A DNA stretch of 64,000 nucleotides from Microbacterium hydrothermale (GCF_004854025.1 NZ_STGM01000007.1:114730-178729), one strand, 5' to 3'; counted from the stretch's first letter, positions 26,584-35,359 are shown. Notes: generated from the letters alone by a model not told the origin. Numbers and translations: made by a program.

Positions 26584-27531
26584 ATGCAGGAGTTGGCGGG
26601 ACGACTGAAGGTGCTCGACCCGGCGGCGAGCGAGTCGGTGAAGATCATCGGTTACTTCGACTCGCTCGTCGCGGGCGGAGCCGGTGCAGAGTCGATCGTG
26701 CGCGCCGCAGCAATCCTGAGCGGAGTGCCCGCGGGCGCGCGGGTGGGGAGCCGGCTCATCGGCATCGACGTCGACGGTGGGCGCACCGCGCCGCACGAGC
26801 CCGAAGGGGCGGATGCCGTCGACGCGCCCCGTGTATGGCTCGATCGTCGCGATGGCCCAGGTCTGAACGACGCCATGATCGTCGACCGCGCGCAGGTCGC
26901 CCTCTCGATCATCGTCGCGCGCGCGGATCCGACGATGAGCGCAGTCGAAACCGTGATCGACGCGGCGGCCTCGCGAGTGGATCGCGAGGCCGCCGCCCAT
27001 CGTCTGCGCCTGAGCGGCGCGGTGCGCGTCGTCGCGGCCCCTCCCATTTCCCGCCACTCGCACAGAGCCTCAACCGTGCTCGCCTCCAACGAGGGGGCGG
27101 TGTGGATCGGTCTCGGCGACGTCATCCCGGCGGACGGCCCCGTCGGAACAAGCGTCGCGCAGGACCTCGACGACCTCCCCCGCGCCTGCGCCGATGCTCG
27201 TCTCGCGCTGCGCCTCGCCGACGATCGGCATCGGGTGATCGATGCCCTCGACCTCGGGGTGCTCATCGTGCTGGCGCGATCGTTCGACGCATCCGCGCCG
27301 CAACATCCGGATGTCGCGGCACTCGGTGCCCTCGACGCCCGCGCTCTCAACGCTCTGGATGTCGTCGTCGACAGTGAGAGCATCCGCGCGGCCGCCACAC
27401 GCCTGTCGATGCACCACAGCAGCTTGCAGGCTCGCCACGAGACGTGGACACGCCAGCTCGGCTACGACCCGCTCAGTCCCCGCGGGCGCGCCCGCTTCCT
27501 CGCCGCGAGATTGCTCCTGCGGCTGCAGTGA
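26584..27531 (+). CDS. PucR-like helix-turn-helix regulator
   Basis: A 315-residue protein whose last ~65 residues are the PucR-type HTH: NALDVVVDSESIRAAATRLS then MHHSSLQARHETW and LGYDPLSPRGRARFLAARLL. The N-terminal 240 residues lack a recognisable PAS or GGDEF domain but have alternating helices and strands. It lies 38 bases after the esterase gene in the same direction with a GGAGTG site 4 bases before the ATG; autoregulation and control of the esterase are reasonable inferences. Confidence 0.78.
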   Translation: MQELAGRLKVLDPAASESVKIIGYFDSLVAGGAGAESIVRAAAILSGVPAGARVGSRLIGIDVDGGRTAPHEPEGADAVDAPRVWLDRRDGPGLNDAMIVDRAQVALSIIVARADPTMSAVETVIDAAASRVDREAAAHRLRLSGAVRVVAAPPISRHSHRASTVLASNEGAVWIGLGDVIPADGPVGTSVAQDLDDLPRACADARLALRLADDRHRVIDALDLGVLIVLARSFDASAPQHPDVAALGALDARALNALDVVVDSESIRAAATRLSMHHSSLQARHETWTRQLGYDPLSPRGRARFLAARLLLRLQ

Positions 27532-27684
27532 TTCCGTGATCGGACGAGGTGAGCACCGAATCGATGATCGAGCGGTCACGCACCACCCGCCGCACCGATT
27601 CGCAACCGCTAGCCCTCACGGCGAAAAGTCACCCCGCGGGCGGCGCCTGCGGCTCCCGCTCCGGTGACCCGCACCGGCGACGCA

Positions 27685-28767
27685 TCACCGCGCGGATGGC
27701 GCCTGTCGATCCCGCTCCCCCACGGGTGTCAGGGAGCGCGCGGATGCCGAGGCGTCACGGGTCAGGAGCAGATCGGCGTCGCGACCGCTGAGCCCGCGAG
27801 GGTCGCCGCCGCGAGACGCCCGCGCCGACAGCCCCGCCTCCTCCAGCCGCCGGCGCAGGCCCGTCGGCAGCGCCGGCAGGGTCGCCGCCATCCCCGCCGG
27901 GCGACGCGCCAGACCGAACAGCAGCACGACGCCCGACCCCGCGACCGGCCGCACCTCGACGCGCGTCGGCGCGTCGCGAGCCGCCCACCTCAGCGCCCGC
28001 ACCTCGCCGAACGCGAGGTCGACGACCCTCGTGGCATCCGTCTTCTCTTCCGTCGTCCGCTCGATGACGAGACGCCCGCGCGTGACGCGGACGAGCACCT
28101 CGACCGTGCGTGCCCGCGCGATGAGCAGGATGGCGCCGTAGATCGGCAGGCCGATCAGCCAGCCCAGCACAACGACGATCATCAGCGGGCTCATCCGCAT
28201 CGCGACGTCGGAGAAGACCACCACGAACACGCTGAGCACGCCCGCCGCAACGGCGAACAGGATGCCGACGACGCCGCGGTACGTCGACAGGCGCAGCGCG
28301 ACGGCGGGCAGACGCAGTTCCCACACGTCGTTCGTCCGCGTCCAGTCCGGGGACACGAGCCGGGCCGTACGCCGGGCGGAATCGGCCCGGACGAGGCCGG
28401 ACACCCGCCCGATGAGGGTCAGCCAGATCCACCCGGCCGCCGGAACCGCGGAGAACGAGAGCGCGGCGGTCACCGACGCGTCGACGGCGCCGGGGATCAC
28501 CCCGCGCGTCAGAAGGAACAGAGCTGCTGCGGCAGCTGCGGCGACGCCGACGTGCAGGCCGAACGACAGGCCGGGAGAGCGCAACGCCATCAGCCCGCGG
28601 ACGACCGCGTGAGCGACGAGCCAGCCGGCGATCAGGCACAGCAGGAACCCCGCGAAGTCGACATTCGTCCCGAGCAGGCGAAGCGCCGCGAGTCCGCACA
28701 GCACGGCCCAGAGCAGCGGATGTCCGAGCAGCGCGCGCATATGGATTCGGCCGTGCCCTGCGGTCAT
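27685..28767 (-). CDS. Uncharacterised multi-span membrane protein
   Basis: A 360-residue protein with about six hydrophobic helices: two near the N-terminus, two at 60-115 and two around 170-215. A soluble part (about 220-330) follows, with strands such as VEVLVRVTRGRLVIER that recall bacterial PH domains, and a disordered Arg/Ser tail. The ATG at 28767 is chosen because GGGGGG lies 5 bases upstream; the open frame before it is Arg-rich and not membrane-like. No family is recognised. Confidence 0.7.
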   Translation of the reverse strand: MTAGHGRIHMRALLGHPLLWAVLCGLAALRLLGTNVDFAGFLLCLIAGWLVAHAVVRGLMALRSPGLSFGLHVGVAAAAAAALFLLTRGVIPGAVDASVTAALSFSAVPAAGWIWLTLIGRVSGLVRADSARRTARLVSPDWTRTNDVWELRLPAVALRLSTYRGVVGILFAVAAGVLSVFVVVFSDVAMRMSPLMIVVVLGWLIGLPIYGAILLIARARTVEVLVRVTRGRLVIERTTEEKTDATRVVDLAFGEVRALRWAARDAPTRVEVRPVAGSGVVLLFGLARRPAGMAATLPALPTGLRRRLEEAGLSARASRGGDPRGLSGRDADLLLTRDASASARSLTPVGERDRQAPSAR

Positions 28768-29034
28768 ACGATCCCCCCGATCGGTCCGCCGCCATCGGCC
28801 CCTCGACGATGACCGGCTCCTCGATCCTATGAGCCGCCGCCGGATTCGACCGGATCGCCCGTCGGCGGACGCCTCCGACGGCACGCACCGACCGGCCCGC
28901 GTCTCGTGCCACCCGCCCCATGCAACGCTCGCCCCGGGCCCTGCCGCCACCCCGCGCAGCGTCCGCCCGCGCGCCACCCGGCCCGCTCCGACCCACCGCC
29001 GCGACGACCGCTCGCGACCCCGCGGGCCCCGCCG

Positions 29035-29700
29035 TCACTGGCCGGGAACGAGCAGGCCGCTCTCGTACGCCGCGATGACGAGCTGAGCCCGGTCGTGCGC
29101 GCCGAGCTTGAGCATCGTGTTCTTCACGTGCGTCTTCGCGGTGTGCGGAGAGATGAAGAGGGCCGCGGCGATCTCGTCGTTGGACCGCCCGCGTGCGACG
29201 TGCTGCAGCACCTCGCGTTCCCGTTCGGTCAGCACCGCCAGGGCGGGCGCGTCACGCGGCGCTGCGGGCTCCGTCCTCCGCACGTACCTCTCGATCATCG
29301 CCCGGGTGGCCGCCGGCGACAGCAGCGCCCCTCCCTCGTCGACGGCGAGCACGGCCTGCACGATCTCGTCGGGCTCGGCCCCCTTGCCGATGAAACCGCT
29401 GGCCCCCGCGCGAAGAGCCGCCACGACGTAATCATCCTCCTCGAACGTGGTGAGCACGAGCACGCGCGTCTCGGCAAGCGCGGGGTCGTCGCAGATGAGC
29501 CGGGTGGCCTCGATGCCGTCCATGCGCGGCATCCGGATGTCGCACACCACCACGTCGGGCCGGAGGCTCGCGGCGAGCGCCACGGCCTCCTCTCCGTCGA
29601 CGGCTTCGCCGACCACCTCGATCCCGTCGGCGGCGTCGAGAAGGTCGCGCACGGCGGATCGGATGAGGGCCTGGTCGTCGACCACGAGCACGCGGGTCAT
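29035..29700 (-). CDS. NarL/LuxR-type response regulator
   Basis: A 221-residue two-component regulator. The receiver domain (1-120) shows VLVVDDQALIR, the phospho-acceptor Asp in VVVCDIRMPRMDG (about residue 54), the Thr in VLTTF and the Lys in FIGKGAEP. The C-terminal LuxR HTH (155-215) reads LTEREREVLQHVARGRSNDEI then SPHTAKTHVKNTMLKL. Its ATG overlaps the kinase stop (ATGA). Probably controls the divergent ABC exporter operon. Confidence 0.93.
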   Translation of the reverse strand: MTRVLVVDDQALIRSAVRDLLDAADGIEVVGEAVDGEEAVALAASLRPDVVVCDIRMPRMDGIEATRLICDDPALAETRVLVLTTFEEDDYVVAALRAGASGFIGKGAEPDEIVQAVLAVDEGGALLSPAATRAMIERYVRRTEPAAPRDAPALAVLTEREREVLQHVARGRSNDEIAAALFISPHTAKTHVKNTMLKLGAHDRAQLVIAAYESGLLVPGQ

Positions 29701-30890
29701 GGGGTACCTCCGGGGGCGGCGGCGAGCGGAAGGCGGGCGGCGAGCCGATAGCCGCCCGGTGCGAGCCCGGCGTCGAGGTGCCCGCCCACCGACTCGACGC
29801 GTTCGCGCAGACCCACGAGACCGAAGCCCGAGGGCGAGGCGGTCGCGGGCGCGTGATCGAGGGGGTTCGTGATCACGATCTCGACCTCGTCGTGGTCGCG
29901 GCGCAGGAGCACGTGGGCACGACGAGCCGTTCCGTGCTTGAGGGCGTTGGTGAGCCCCTCCTGCACGACGCGGTAGGCGACGATGTCGACCGAGAGCGGC
30001 AGCGCGTCGGCCGGGTCGTCGCGGGCGAGTTCGTCGCGCACGACCACGTCGCAGCCGGCGACGCGCACGGATTCGACGATGTCGTCCAGTCGGGCGAGCC
30101 CGGGCTGCTCGCGCGGGGCGGCCTCCTCGGGCGCGCGCAGCACGGCGAGGAGCGACCCGATCTCGCCGAGCACGTCGCGCGATGCGGTGCGGATCGTCGA
30201 CAGCGCCTCGCGCGCGCGCTCGGGCCGCGTCTCGAGCGTGGATGTCGCCACCCCGGCGTTGAGGCTGATCACCGAGATGCGGTGCGCGACGGCGTCGTGC
30301 AGGTCGCGTGCGATGCGCAGGCGCTCCTCGGTGACCCGCCGTCGCGCTTCGGCCTCGCGCGTCTGCTCGGCGCGGCGGGCGCGTTCGATCACGGCCTCGA
30401 CGTACGCCCGGCGCGAGCGTGCGGCATCCCCCAGGGCACCGGCGAGACTCACCATCAGCCCCACCTGCAGGAAGCGGGTGTCGAGTCCGGCCGTGAGTTC
30501 GACGACGATGCTCGCGGCCACCAGACCCACGACCGCCGGGATGGCCACGGGAGCGGCCTCTCGACGCGGCAGCCGGTCGGCCATCGCGTACGCCGCGATG
30601 ACCATCGACAGCGCCACCCCGGGAAGGAGCACACCGAGCACGAGTGCGGTGACGTACAGCGCGATGCAGGTGAGCAGCACGGTGCGCGGTCGCCGGCGGC
30701 GCAGCGGCAGCAGCACGGCGGGCACGATCGCGATCGCGTACTCGAGGGGGTTCGACGCGCGCAGCTCCGGGAAGGGCACGGGGGCGAAGACCGGCACGAT
30801 CACGAGCACCGCCGCGAGAACGTCGAGCACCCAGGCGCGACCGGCGGGGATCAGACGCGGCGCGGTGTCCGTCGTCGGGTCGGGTCGCAT
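29697..30890 (-). CDS. Sensor histidine kinase (HisKA_3 / NarX-like)
   Basis: A 397-residue membrane kinase. Residues 15-165 hold about five to six membrane helices in three hairpins, with almost no extracellular sensor domain, so it probably senses within or at the membrane. The HisKA_3 dimerisation helix has RIARDLHDAVAHRISV with the phospho-His near 206; the HATPase end has VQEGLTNALKHG and GFGLVGLRERV. The start at 30890 gives the usual short N-terminus. This intramembrane-sensing layout beside an ABC exporter is common in Gram-positive envelope-stress or antimicrobial-peptide detoxification modules. Confidence 0.9.
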   Translation of the reverse strand: MRPDPTTDTAPRLIPAGRAWVLDVLAAVLVIVPVFAPVPFPELRASNPLEYAIAIVPAVLLPLRRRRPRTVLLTCIALYVTALVLGVLLPGVALSMVIAAYAMADRLPRREAAPVAIPAVVGLVAASIVVELTAGLDTRFLQVGLMVSLAGALGDAARSRRAYVEAVIERARRAEQTREAEARRRVTEERLRIARDLHDAVAHRISVISLNAGVATSTLETRPERAREALSTIRTASRDVLGEIGSLLAVLRAPEEAAPREQPGLARLDDIVESVRVAGCDVVVRDELARDDPADALPLSVDIVAYRVVQEGLTNALKHGTARRAHVLLRRDHDEVEIVITNPLDHAPATASPSGFGLVGLRERVESVGGHLDAGLAPGGYRLAARLPLAAAPGGTP

Positions 30891-31023
30891 CGTCCCAGTC
30901 TGACGCGCGCGCGGGCGTCTCACCATCGCCCGCTCGGAGCAGACGCGATCTCCCCCCACGGGGGTAGGCCCTCACCCCGCCGGAGCGACGCGGATCACCG
31001 CCCTCGCGAGCGACAGTGAGGTC

Positions 31024-31731
31024 ATGGCATCCGAACCTCCTCCCCCACTGCTCTCCGTCACCGACCTGCACAAGTCGTACGGCCGCGGATCGGCCCGCTT
31101 CGACGCCCTGCGCGGCGTGAGCCTCGACATCCACCGCGGCGAGAGCATCGCGATCGTCGGCAAGAGCGGGTCGGGAAAGTCGACCCTCATGCACCTGCTC
31201 GCGCTCATGGATGCCCCCTCGAGCGGCACCGTGCGCCTGGAGGGGAAGGATGCCGCGACCCTGCGCGGACGCCACCTCAACCGCACGCGCAACAAGACGT
31301 TCGGCTTCGTGTTCCAGCAGTTCTTCCTCACTCCCAGCGCCTCGGTGCTCGAGAACGTCGTGCTGCCGTTGAAGATCGCCGGTGTGGGACGCGCGGAGCG
31401 GCGCCGCCGGGGGCTCGCGGCCCTCGCCGAGCTCGACATGCAAGACAAGGCGAAGAACAAGGCCACGGCCCTCTCGGGCGGGCAGAAGCAGCGCGCCGTC
31501 ATCGCGCGCGCCCTCGTGAACGACCCCCGCGTGATCTTCGCCGACGAGCCGACGGGCAACCTCGACTCCGCGACGGGGGCGGTCGTGGAAGACATCCTCT
31601 TCCGCCTGAACCGCGAGCACGGCATCACCCTGATCGTCGTCACCCACGACGACGACCTCGCCGCCCGCTGCGACCGGCGGGTGCAAATCCGCGACGGCGT
31701 GATCGTGGCCGAGGAGAGGAGCGCGGCATGA
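31024..31731 (+). CDS. MacB/LolD-like ABC transporter ATP-binding protein
   Basis: A 235-residue nucleotide-binding subunit. Walker A GKSGSGKST (about 48), Q-loop FGFVFQQFFL, signature LSGGQKQR (about 148), Walker B VIFADEPTGNLD and H-loop VVTHDDD are intact. It pairs with the FtsX-like permease that overlaps it by 4 bases (ATGA). It is transcribed divergently from the histidine kinase/response regulator pair, 133 bases away, which likely regulates it. Confidence 0.93.
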   Translation: MASEPPPPLLSVTDLHKSYGRGSARFDALRGVSLDIHRGESIAIVGKSGSGKSTLMHLLALMDAPSSGTVRLEGKDAATLRGRHLNRTRNKTFGFVFQQFFLTPSASVLENVVLPLKIAGVGRAERRRRGLAALAELDMQDKAKNKATALSGGQKQRAVIARALVNDPRVIFADEPTGNLDSATGAVVEDILFRLNREHGITLIVVTHDDDLAARCDRRVQIRDGVIVAEERSAA

Positions 31732-33029
31732 AGACCGGCGACCTCGTCACCACCGCGGCGGCGAACACGTTCCGCTCGAAGACCCGCACGATCCTCACGG
31801 TCCTCGCGATCTTCGTCGGAGCCTTCACCCTGACGCTCACCAACGGTCTCGGCACCGGCATCAACCGCTTCATCGACGACACCGTGTCGGCGATCGGCTC
31901 GGCCGACGTGCTCACCGTGACGAAGACGGGCACCGGGGCGGCGGCATCCGGAGAACCGCAGAAATACGACCCCGAGGCGGTGTCGGCGTCGAATACGAAT
32001 CCGGGTCGCCCCGGGGCGACGGCGACCGTCTCGGCGTTGACGGATGCCGACATCTCCGACCTCCGCGCCCTCCCGGGCGTCGCCGCCGTGACGCCGACCA
32101 AGGCCGTGCAGATCGACTACGTGCAGGTCGACGGCGGCGACCGGTACGTGGCGAGCGCGGGCTCGCTCATCGGCGGGCAGACACCGCAGCTCGCGGCGGG
32201 CAACGCGCCCGACGGCGCGACCGACGCCCTGCAGGTGGCGATCCCGGAGTCGCTCGTGGGACCCCTCGGCTTCGCCGACGCCGCCGACGCGGTGGGGGCG
32301 ACCCTCTCGATCGCCGTCTCAGACCCCGTGCGCACGCAGCACGTGATCTCGGCCACCATCACCGGAGTGACCGAGGGCGCCTTCGCCTCCGCCACGGCGC
32401 TGACCACCGATCCGGCTCTCGAGGACGCCCTCTTCGCGGCGCAGAACACCGGGGTGCCCGCCGACCAGCTCGACCGCTACGCGAGCGCGAGCGTCACCCT
32501 GTCGTCGTCGACGCCGCAGGCAGTCGACGACGCGAAGACCGCGTTGACGGATGCCGGGTTCTCGGGCCAGACCGTCTCGGATCAGCTGGGCACGTTCAAG
32601 GCGGTGATCGACGGCATCGTGCTGGTGCTGAACGCGTTCGCGGTGATCGCCCTGCTCGCGGCGAGCTTCGGCATCGTCAACACCCTGCTCATGTCGGTGC
32701 AGGAGCGCACGCGCGAGATCGGCCTGATGAAGGCGATGGGCATGGGCAGCGGCCGGGTGTTCTCGCTCTTCAGCCTCGAAGCGGTGATGCTCGGGCTCCT
32801 GGGCAGCCTCATCGGCGCGGTCGTCGCGATCGGCGTCGGTACGGCCGTCAGCGCGCAGCTCGGTCAGACCCTGTTCAGCGACCTGCCGGGGCTGCAGCTC
32901 ATCGCGTTCGATCCCCTGTCGATCCTCGTCACGACCGTGGCGATCATGGCCATCGCGTTCCTGGCGGGGAGTCTGCCGGCCGCTCGGGCGGCGCGCGCCG
33001 ATCCGGTGGAGTCGCTGCGGTACGAGTGA
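31728..33029 (+). CDS. MacB/FtsX-type ABC transporter permease
   Basis: A 433-residue permease with the MacB topology: one N-terminal helix (about 22-45), a large extracellular domain (46-285, rich in Thr/Ala/Asp) and three C-terminal helices (about 290-425). The conserved FtsX loop is visible as SVQERTREIGLMKAMGMGSG. Such mechanotransmission exporters extrude peptides, antibiotics or lipoproteins or signal envelope stress. Translation is coupled to the ATPase. Confidence 0.9.
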   Translation: MKTGDLVTTAAANTFRSKTRTILTVLAIFVGAFTLTLTNGLGTGINRFIDDTVSAIGSADVLTVTKTGTGAAASGEPQKYDPEAVSASNTNPGRPGATATVSALTDADISDLRALPGVAAVTPTKAVQIDYVQVDGGDRYVASAGSLIGGQTPQLAAGNAPDGATDALQVAIPESLVGPLGFADAADAVGATLSIAVSDPVRTQHVISATITGVTEGAFASATALTTDPALEDALFAAQNTGVPADQLDRYASASVTLSSSTPQAVDDAKTALTDAGFSGQTVSDQLGTFKAVIDGIVLVLNAFAVIALLAASFGIVNTLLMSVQERTREIGLMKAMGMGSGRVFSLFSLEAVMLGLLGSLIGAVVAIGVGTAVSAQLGQTLFSDLPGLQLIAFDPLSILVTTVAIMAIAFLAGSLPAARAARADPVESLRYE

Positions 33030-33037
33030 CGGCGGAG

Positions 33038-33066
33038 CGGGCCCGGGGTCGGTGACCTCGGGCCCG
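33038..33066 (+). terminator. Terminator after the ABC exporter operon
   Basis: CGGGCCCG at 33038-33045 pairs with CGGGCCCG at 33059-33066 and the inner bases can extend the stem; it lies 8 bases after the permease stop. The GC-rich stem may also serve the convergent barstar gene. Confidence 0.55.
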
Positions 33067-33137
33067 TTCGGCGCCCCGCCCCAGCCGTCAGACGCTCGGT
33101 TCGCGACGCTCGGCCCGCACAGGGCGCGGGGCCCCGA

Positions 33138-33536
33138 TCACGCGAGGATGAGCTCGATGTTCGCGTGATCCCGGAACACCCGCACGACGAGGTCGAAGTA
33201 CGTCTCGCCCCGTCCGGCTTCGAGCTCGTGAAGGGCGCGCTGTGCCGGCGCTGTCGCGTAAACCTCCGGACGGGCGAGCTTCTGCCGCAGATACGCCTTC
33301 GTCGTCTCGTTCCCGAGTGCCGTCCTCGCCGTGGCCGCGTCGCGCCACCGCACGCGCACCGGCTCGGACCCGTCGAGCACCCCGAAGCCGCCGTACAGGA
33401 GGTCGTCGAGAGCGTCGAGGCTCTCGCCGAGCGTCCACGACTCACCCGGCATGAACACGCGGTTCAGCTCCGCGTAGAGCGACGAGATGCCGTGCACCCG
33501 CGATCCGTCGATCTCGATCACGCGTTCGCGCGGCAT
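33138..33536 (-). CDS. Barstar-family ribonuclease inhibitor-like protein
   Basis: A 132-residue protein with a barstar-like fold signature: an N-terminal strand VIEIDGSRVHGISSLYAELN, the conserved GESWTLGESLDALDDLLYGG and a C-terminal AHANIELILA-type strand (here FRDHANIELILA). Barstars bind and block barnase-type RNases. No barnase/ribotoxin gene is present next to it in this window, so it is an orphan, possibly protecting against toxins from competing cells. GGAGGG lies 3 bases before the ATG. An independent hairpin terminator separates it from the tiny ORF upstream. Confidence 0.82.
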   Translation of the reverse strand: MPRERVIEIDGSRVHGISSLYAELNRVFMPGESWTLGESLDALDDLLYGGFGVLDGSEPVRVRWRDAATARTALGNETTKAYLRQKLARPEVYATAPAQRALHELEAGRGETYFDLVVRVFRDHANIELILA

Positions 33537-33568
33537 CCGCCCTCCAATACGGGTTGAGTGAACGACGA

Positions 33569-33597
33569 AGGACCGGAGCCTGTCGGCATCCGGTCCT
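33569..33597 (-). terminator. Hairpin terminator between the 35-residue ORF and barstar
   Basis: A perfect 9-bp inverted repeat (AGGACCGGA at 33569-33577 against 33589-33597) with an 11-base loop, followed on the minus strand by a T-rich CCTTCGTCGTTC run. It ends any transcript of the short ORF at 33632-33739 and insulates barstar. Confidence 0.65.
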
Positions 33598-33631
33598 GTC
33601 GTGAGAGGCCCGGGACGGGCCGCGAGGACGC

Positions 33632-33739
33632 TCAGTCTCCGCCGTTGATCACCGAGAGGTACGACCCGAAGGGGCGCGCGGGCTCGGAGGCGGAGAAGTC
33701 GTCGGCGATGCCCTCGTGGGGCGTGGTGTCGAACTGCAT
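33632..33739 (-). CDS. Tiny 35-residue protein, possible peptide precursor
   Basis: The frame reads MQFDTTPHEGIADDF at the start and PFGSYLSVINGGD at the end. The first half is acidic and leader-like and the second half is Ser/Gly/Tyr-rich, a layout seen in ribosomally made modified peptide precursors. It is bounded downstream by its own hairpin, which supports a real gene. Against it: no clear ribosome site precedes the ATG and no modifying enzyme gene is next to it. I do not recognise a family. Confidence 0.4.
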   Translation of the reverse strand: MQFDTTPHEGIADDFSASEPARPFGSYLSVINGGD

Positions 33740-33864
33740 GGATCGAGTGTGCCCGGCGAAAGCCCCCGTCAGAGGATGGTTGACAATTCGCCGGTATCTC
33801 GTCTAGCTAACTACTCGCCTTTCTAACTTGCCGTTGCGCTGCCCGAGAAAGACTCCGGATGCCG

Positions 33865-34212
33865 TCACTCCGGCGCCGGAGCCACGACCGGCGCGAGCAC
33901 GATGATCCCCGCCCCCACGAGCGCGACGGCGGAACCGACGTAGTCCCACACGGTGGGGCGGAAGCCGTCGACGACGATCCCCCACGCGAGGGAGCCGGCC
34001 ACGAAGACCCCGCCGTACGCCGCGAGCACTCTCCCGAAGTGCGCATCGGGCTGCAGCGCCGCGACGAAACCGTAGGCCCCCAGCGCGACGATCCCGAGCA
34101 GCGCCAGCCACCAACCGCGGTTCTCGCGCACCGCCTGCCAGATCAGCCAGGCGCCGCCGATCTCGGCGACCGCGGCGAGGGCGAACAGCACGACGATGCG
34201 GACGGTGGTCAT
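33865..34212 (-). CDS. YnfA-family (UPF0060) small membrane protein
   Basis: A 115-residue protein with four membrane helices and the UPF0060/YnfA pattern: [19 protein letters not shown] in helix 1, [24 protein letters not shown] in the middle and [17 protein letters not shown] in helix 4. The fold is that of small multidrug-resistance (EmrE-like) dimers, so export of a small cation is likely but unproven. Its ATG at 34212 is close behind an AT-richer promoter region shared with the tandem small genes. Confidence 0.88.
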   Translation of the reverse strand: MTTVRIVVLFALAAVAEIGGAWLIWQAVRENRGWWLALLGIVALGAYGFVAALQPDAHFGRVLAAYGGVFVAGSLAWGIVVDGFRPTVWDYVGSAVALVGAGIIVLAPVVAPAPE

Positions 34213-34373
34213 CGGGTCATTATCGCGTCCCGGCCGTTTCGACGCGGCATCCGCGGGCCGCGGAAGACGCCGCGCGGACGCCCCGGTTACGGCTGTTCAC
34301 GGGCAGATTACGCGGAGGGAAAATCTCGGTCGAGGCGCGGTCCGACGCGTTAGCCTCCCCGGAGGGGGTGATG

Positions 34374-34562
34374 ATGACTCGACCTCGCACCTTGACGCAC
34401 ACCTACACGCTCGCGGGCGGCTGGCAGAAAGCCCCCCACGAGCCCCTCACGCCGGAGCGGGCCGCCGCGCTGCGCGAACAGGGGATCATGCTCGTCCGCG
34501 CCCGCCGCGGCCTGTTCGATACGCGAGAGATCTCGCTGCGGGCGTATCCCCCGACCCGCTGA
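34374..34562 (+). CDS. Tandem small-protein family, copy 1
   Basis: A 62-residue basic protein of unknown function, first of three tandem paralogues. Shared pattern: M, five residues, T-x-T-H-x-Y (here TLTHTYTLAGGW), then PLTPERAAALREQGIMLVRA and RRGLF. The ATG at 34374 is chosen from three in a row because GGAGGGGG lies 5 bases upstream and because the start then aligns exactly with the other copies. A TTAGCCT -10-like box precedes the ribosome site. No signal peptide, membrane helix or known domain is seen. Confidence 0.7.
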   Translation: MTRPRTLTHTYTLAGGWQKAPHEPLTPERAAALREQGIMLVRARRGLFDTREISLRAYPPTR

Positions 34563-34664
34563 CCCCCCGAAGAGGGGACAGACAGCTCCCCCCACGGCGC
34601 GTAGCGTCGTAATCCCCCGCTCCAATGGCGCAGCCCCCTCGAAAGCCTGCCTTTTGGAGTGGAC

Positions 34665-34910
34665 ATGACTCGCCCCCGCACCGTGACCCACGCATACCGC
34701 ATGCCCGGCGGATGGGAAGACCTCCCCCACCGCCCCCTCACCCCCGAGAACGCCCGCGCCCTTCGCGACGAGGGCTACACCCTCGTACGCGCGCGTCGCG
34801 GATTCGTGAACTCCAAGGAGCTCTCGCTCACGCTGTACACGCAGCAGTCCGCGGGCGCCACGCAGTGGCCCGACTCCGACATCCGCCCGTCCGGGTCGTC
34901 GGCCGCCTGA
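34665..34910 (+). CDS. Tandem small-protein family, copy 2
   Basis: An 81-residue paralogue of the protein 100 bases upstream. TVTHAYRMPGGWEDLP, then PLTPENARALRDEGYTLVRA and RRGFVNSKELSLTLY, align with copies 1 and 3; the last ~25 residues are an extra Ser/Gly/Ala tail. ATG 34665 has TTGGAG at 5-base spacing. It has its own TAGCGT-type -10 candidate in the 102-base gap, so the copies look separately transcribed. Confidence 0.7.
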   Translation: MTRPRTVTHAYRMPGGWEDLPHRPLTPENARALRDEGYTLVRARRGFVNSKELSLTLYTQQSAGATQWPDSDIRPSGSSAA

Positions 34911-35155
34911 TCTGCCTCGGGCGCCGCACCGAACCCGCGCGCCTGCCCGGCAACCGGCGGATCGCCCCACTCGACCCCTCTCTCGGACCTTCCGCGCACG
35001 ACCCGCCGCGGCCATCGACCGGGAGACCTCCCCTCAGATCGCCCGCACCCTGACGAACGACCCCGGACAATCCCGGTAGTCGGCACGGTCCCCGGCGCTC
35101 CCCCGGCGGGTAGTGTCGATGGGATCGGTTGGATGCATTCAAGGGGGCAATGCCG

Positions 35156-35359
35156 GTGTCAGGATCGCAGACGATCACGCACGCCTATCGACTGCCGGGC
35201 GGGTGGGAAGCCGTGCCCAAGCAGCGGTTGAACATTCCGAACGCGCTCGCTCTGCGTGCACAGGGGTACACGATGATCCGCGCCAAGCGCCGATTCCGCA
35301 GCCCCTACAACCACTCGATGGTGCAGTTCCTGCAGGCGGCTGGTCACGTCGACGGCTGA
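35156..35359 (+). CDS. Tandem small-protein family, copy 3
   Basis: A 67-residue paralogue, more divergent: TITHAYRLPGGWEAVP, LNIPNALALRAQGYTMIRA and KRRFRSPYNHSMVQFL. The GTG at 35156, 8 bases after AAGGGGG, is chosen because it puts the initiator the same distance from THAY as in copies 1 and 2; an ATG 6 bases upstream has too short a spacing. A TAGTGT -10 candidate lies at about 35112. Function unknown; the conserved GGW and ALRxxGYxxxRAxR core suggests a small RNA- or protein-binding module. Confidence 0.68.
   Translation: MSGSQTITHAYRLPGGWEAVPKQRLNIPNALALRAQGYTMIRAKRRFRSPYNHSMVQFLQAAGHVDG

Noticed and set aside
29035..31686. 883-codon minus-strand frame spanning regulator, kinase and ABC gene
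   Set aside because: Only the last 221 codons are a protein (response regulator); the rest shadows the kinase and the divergent ABC gene.
33558..33806. 82-codon plus-strand frame
   Set aside because: Crosses the hairpin terminator and the 35-residue ORF; no start signals and no domain.
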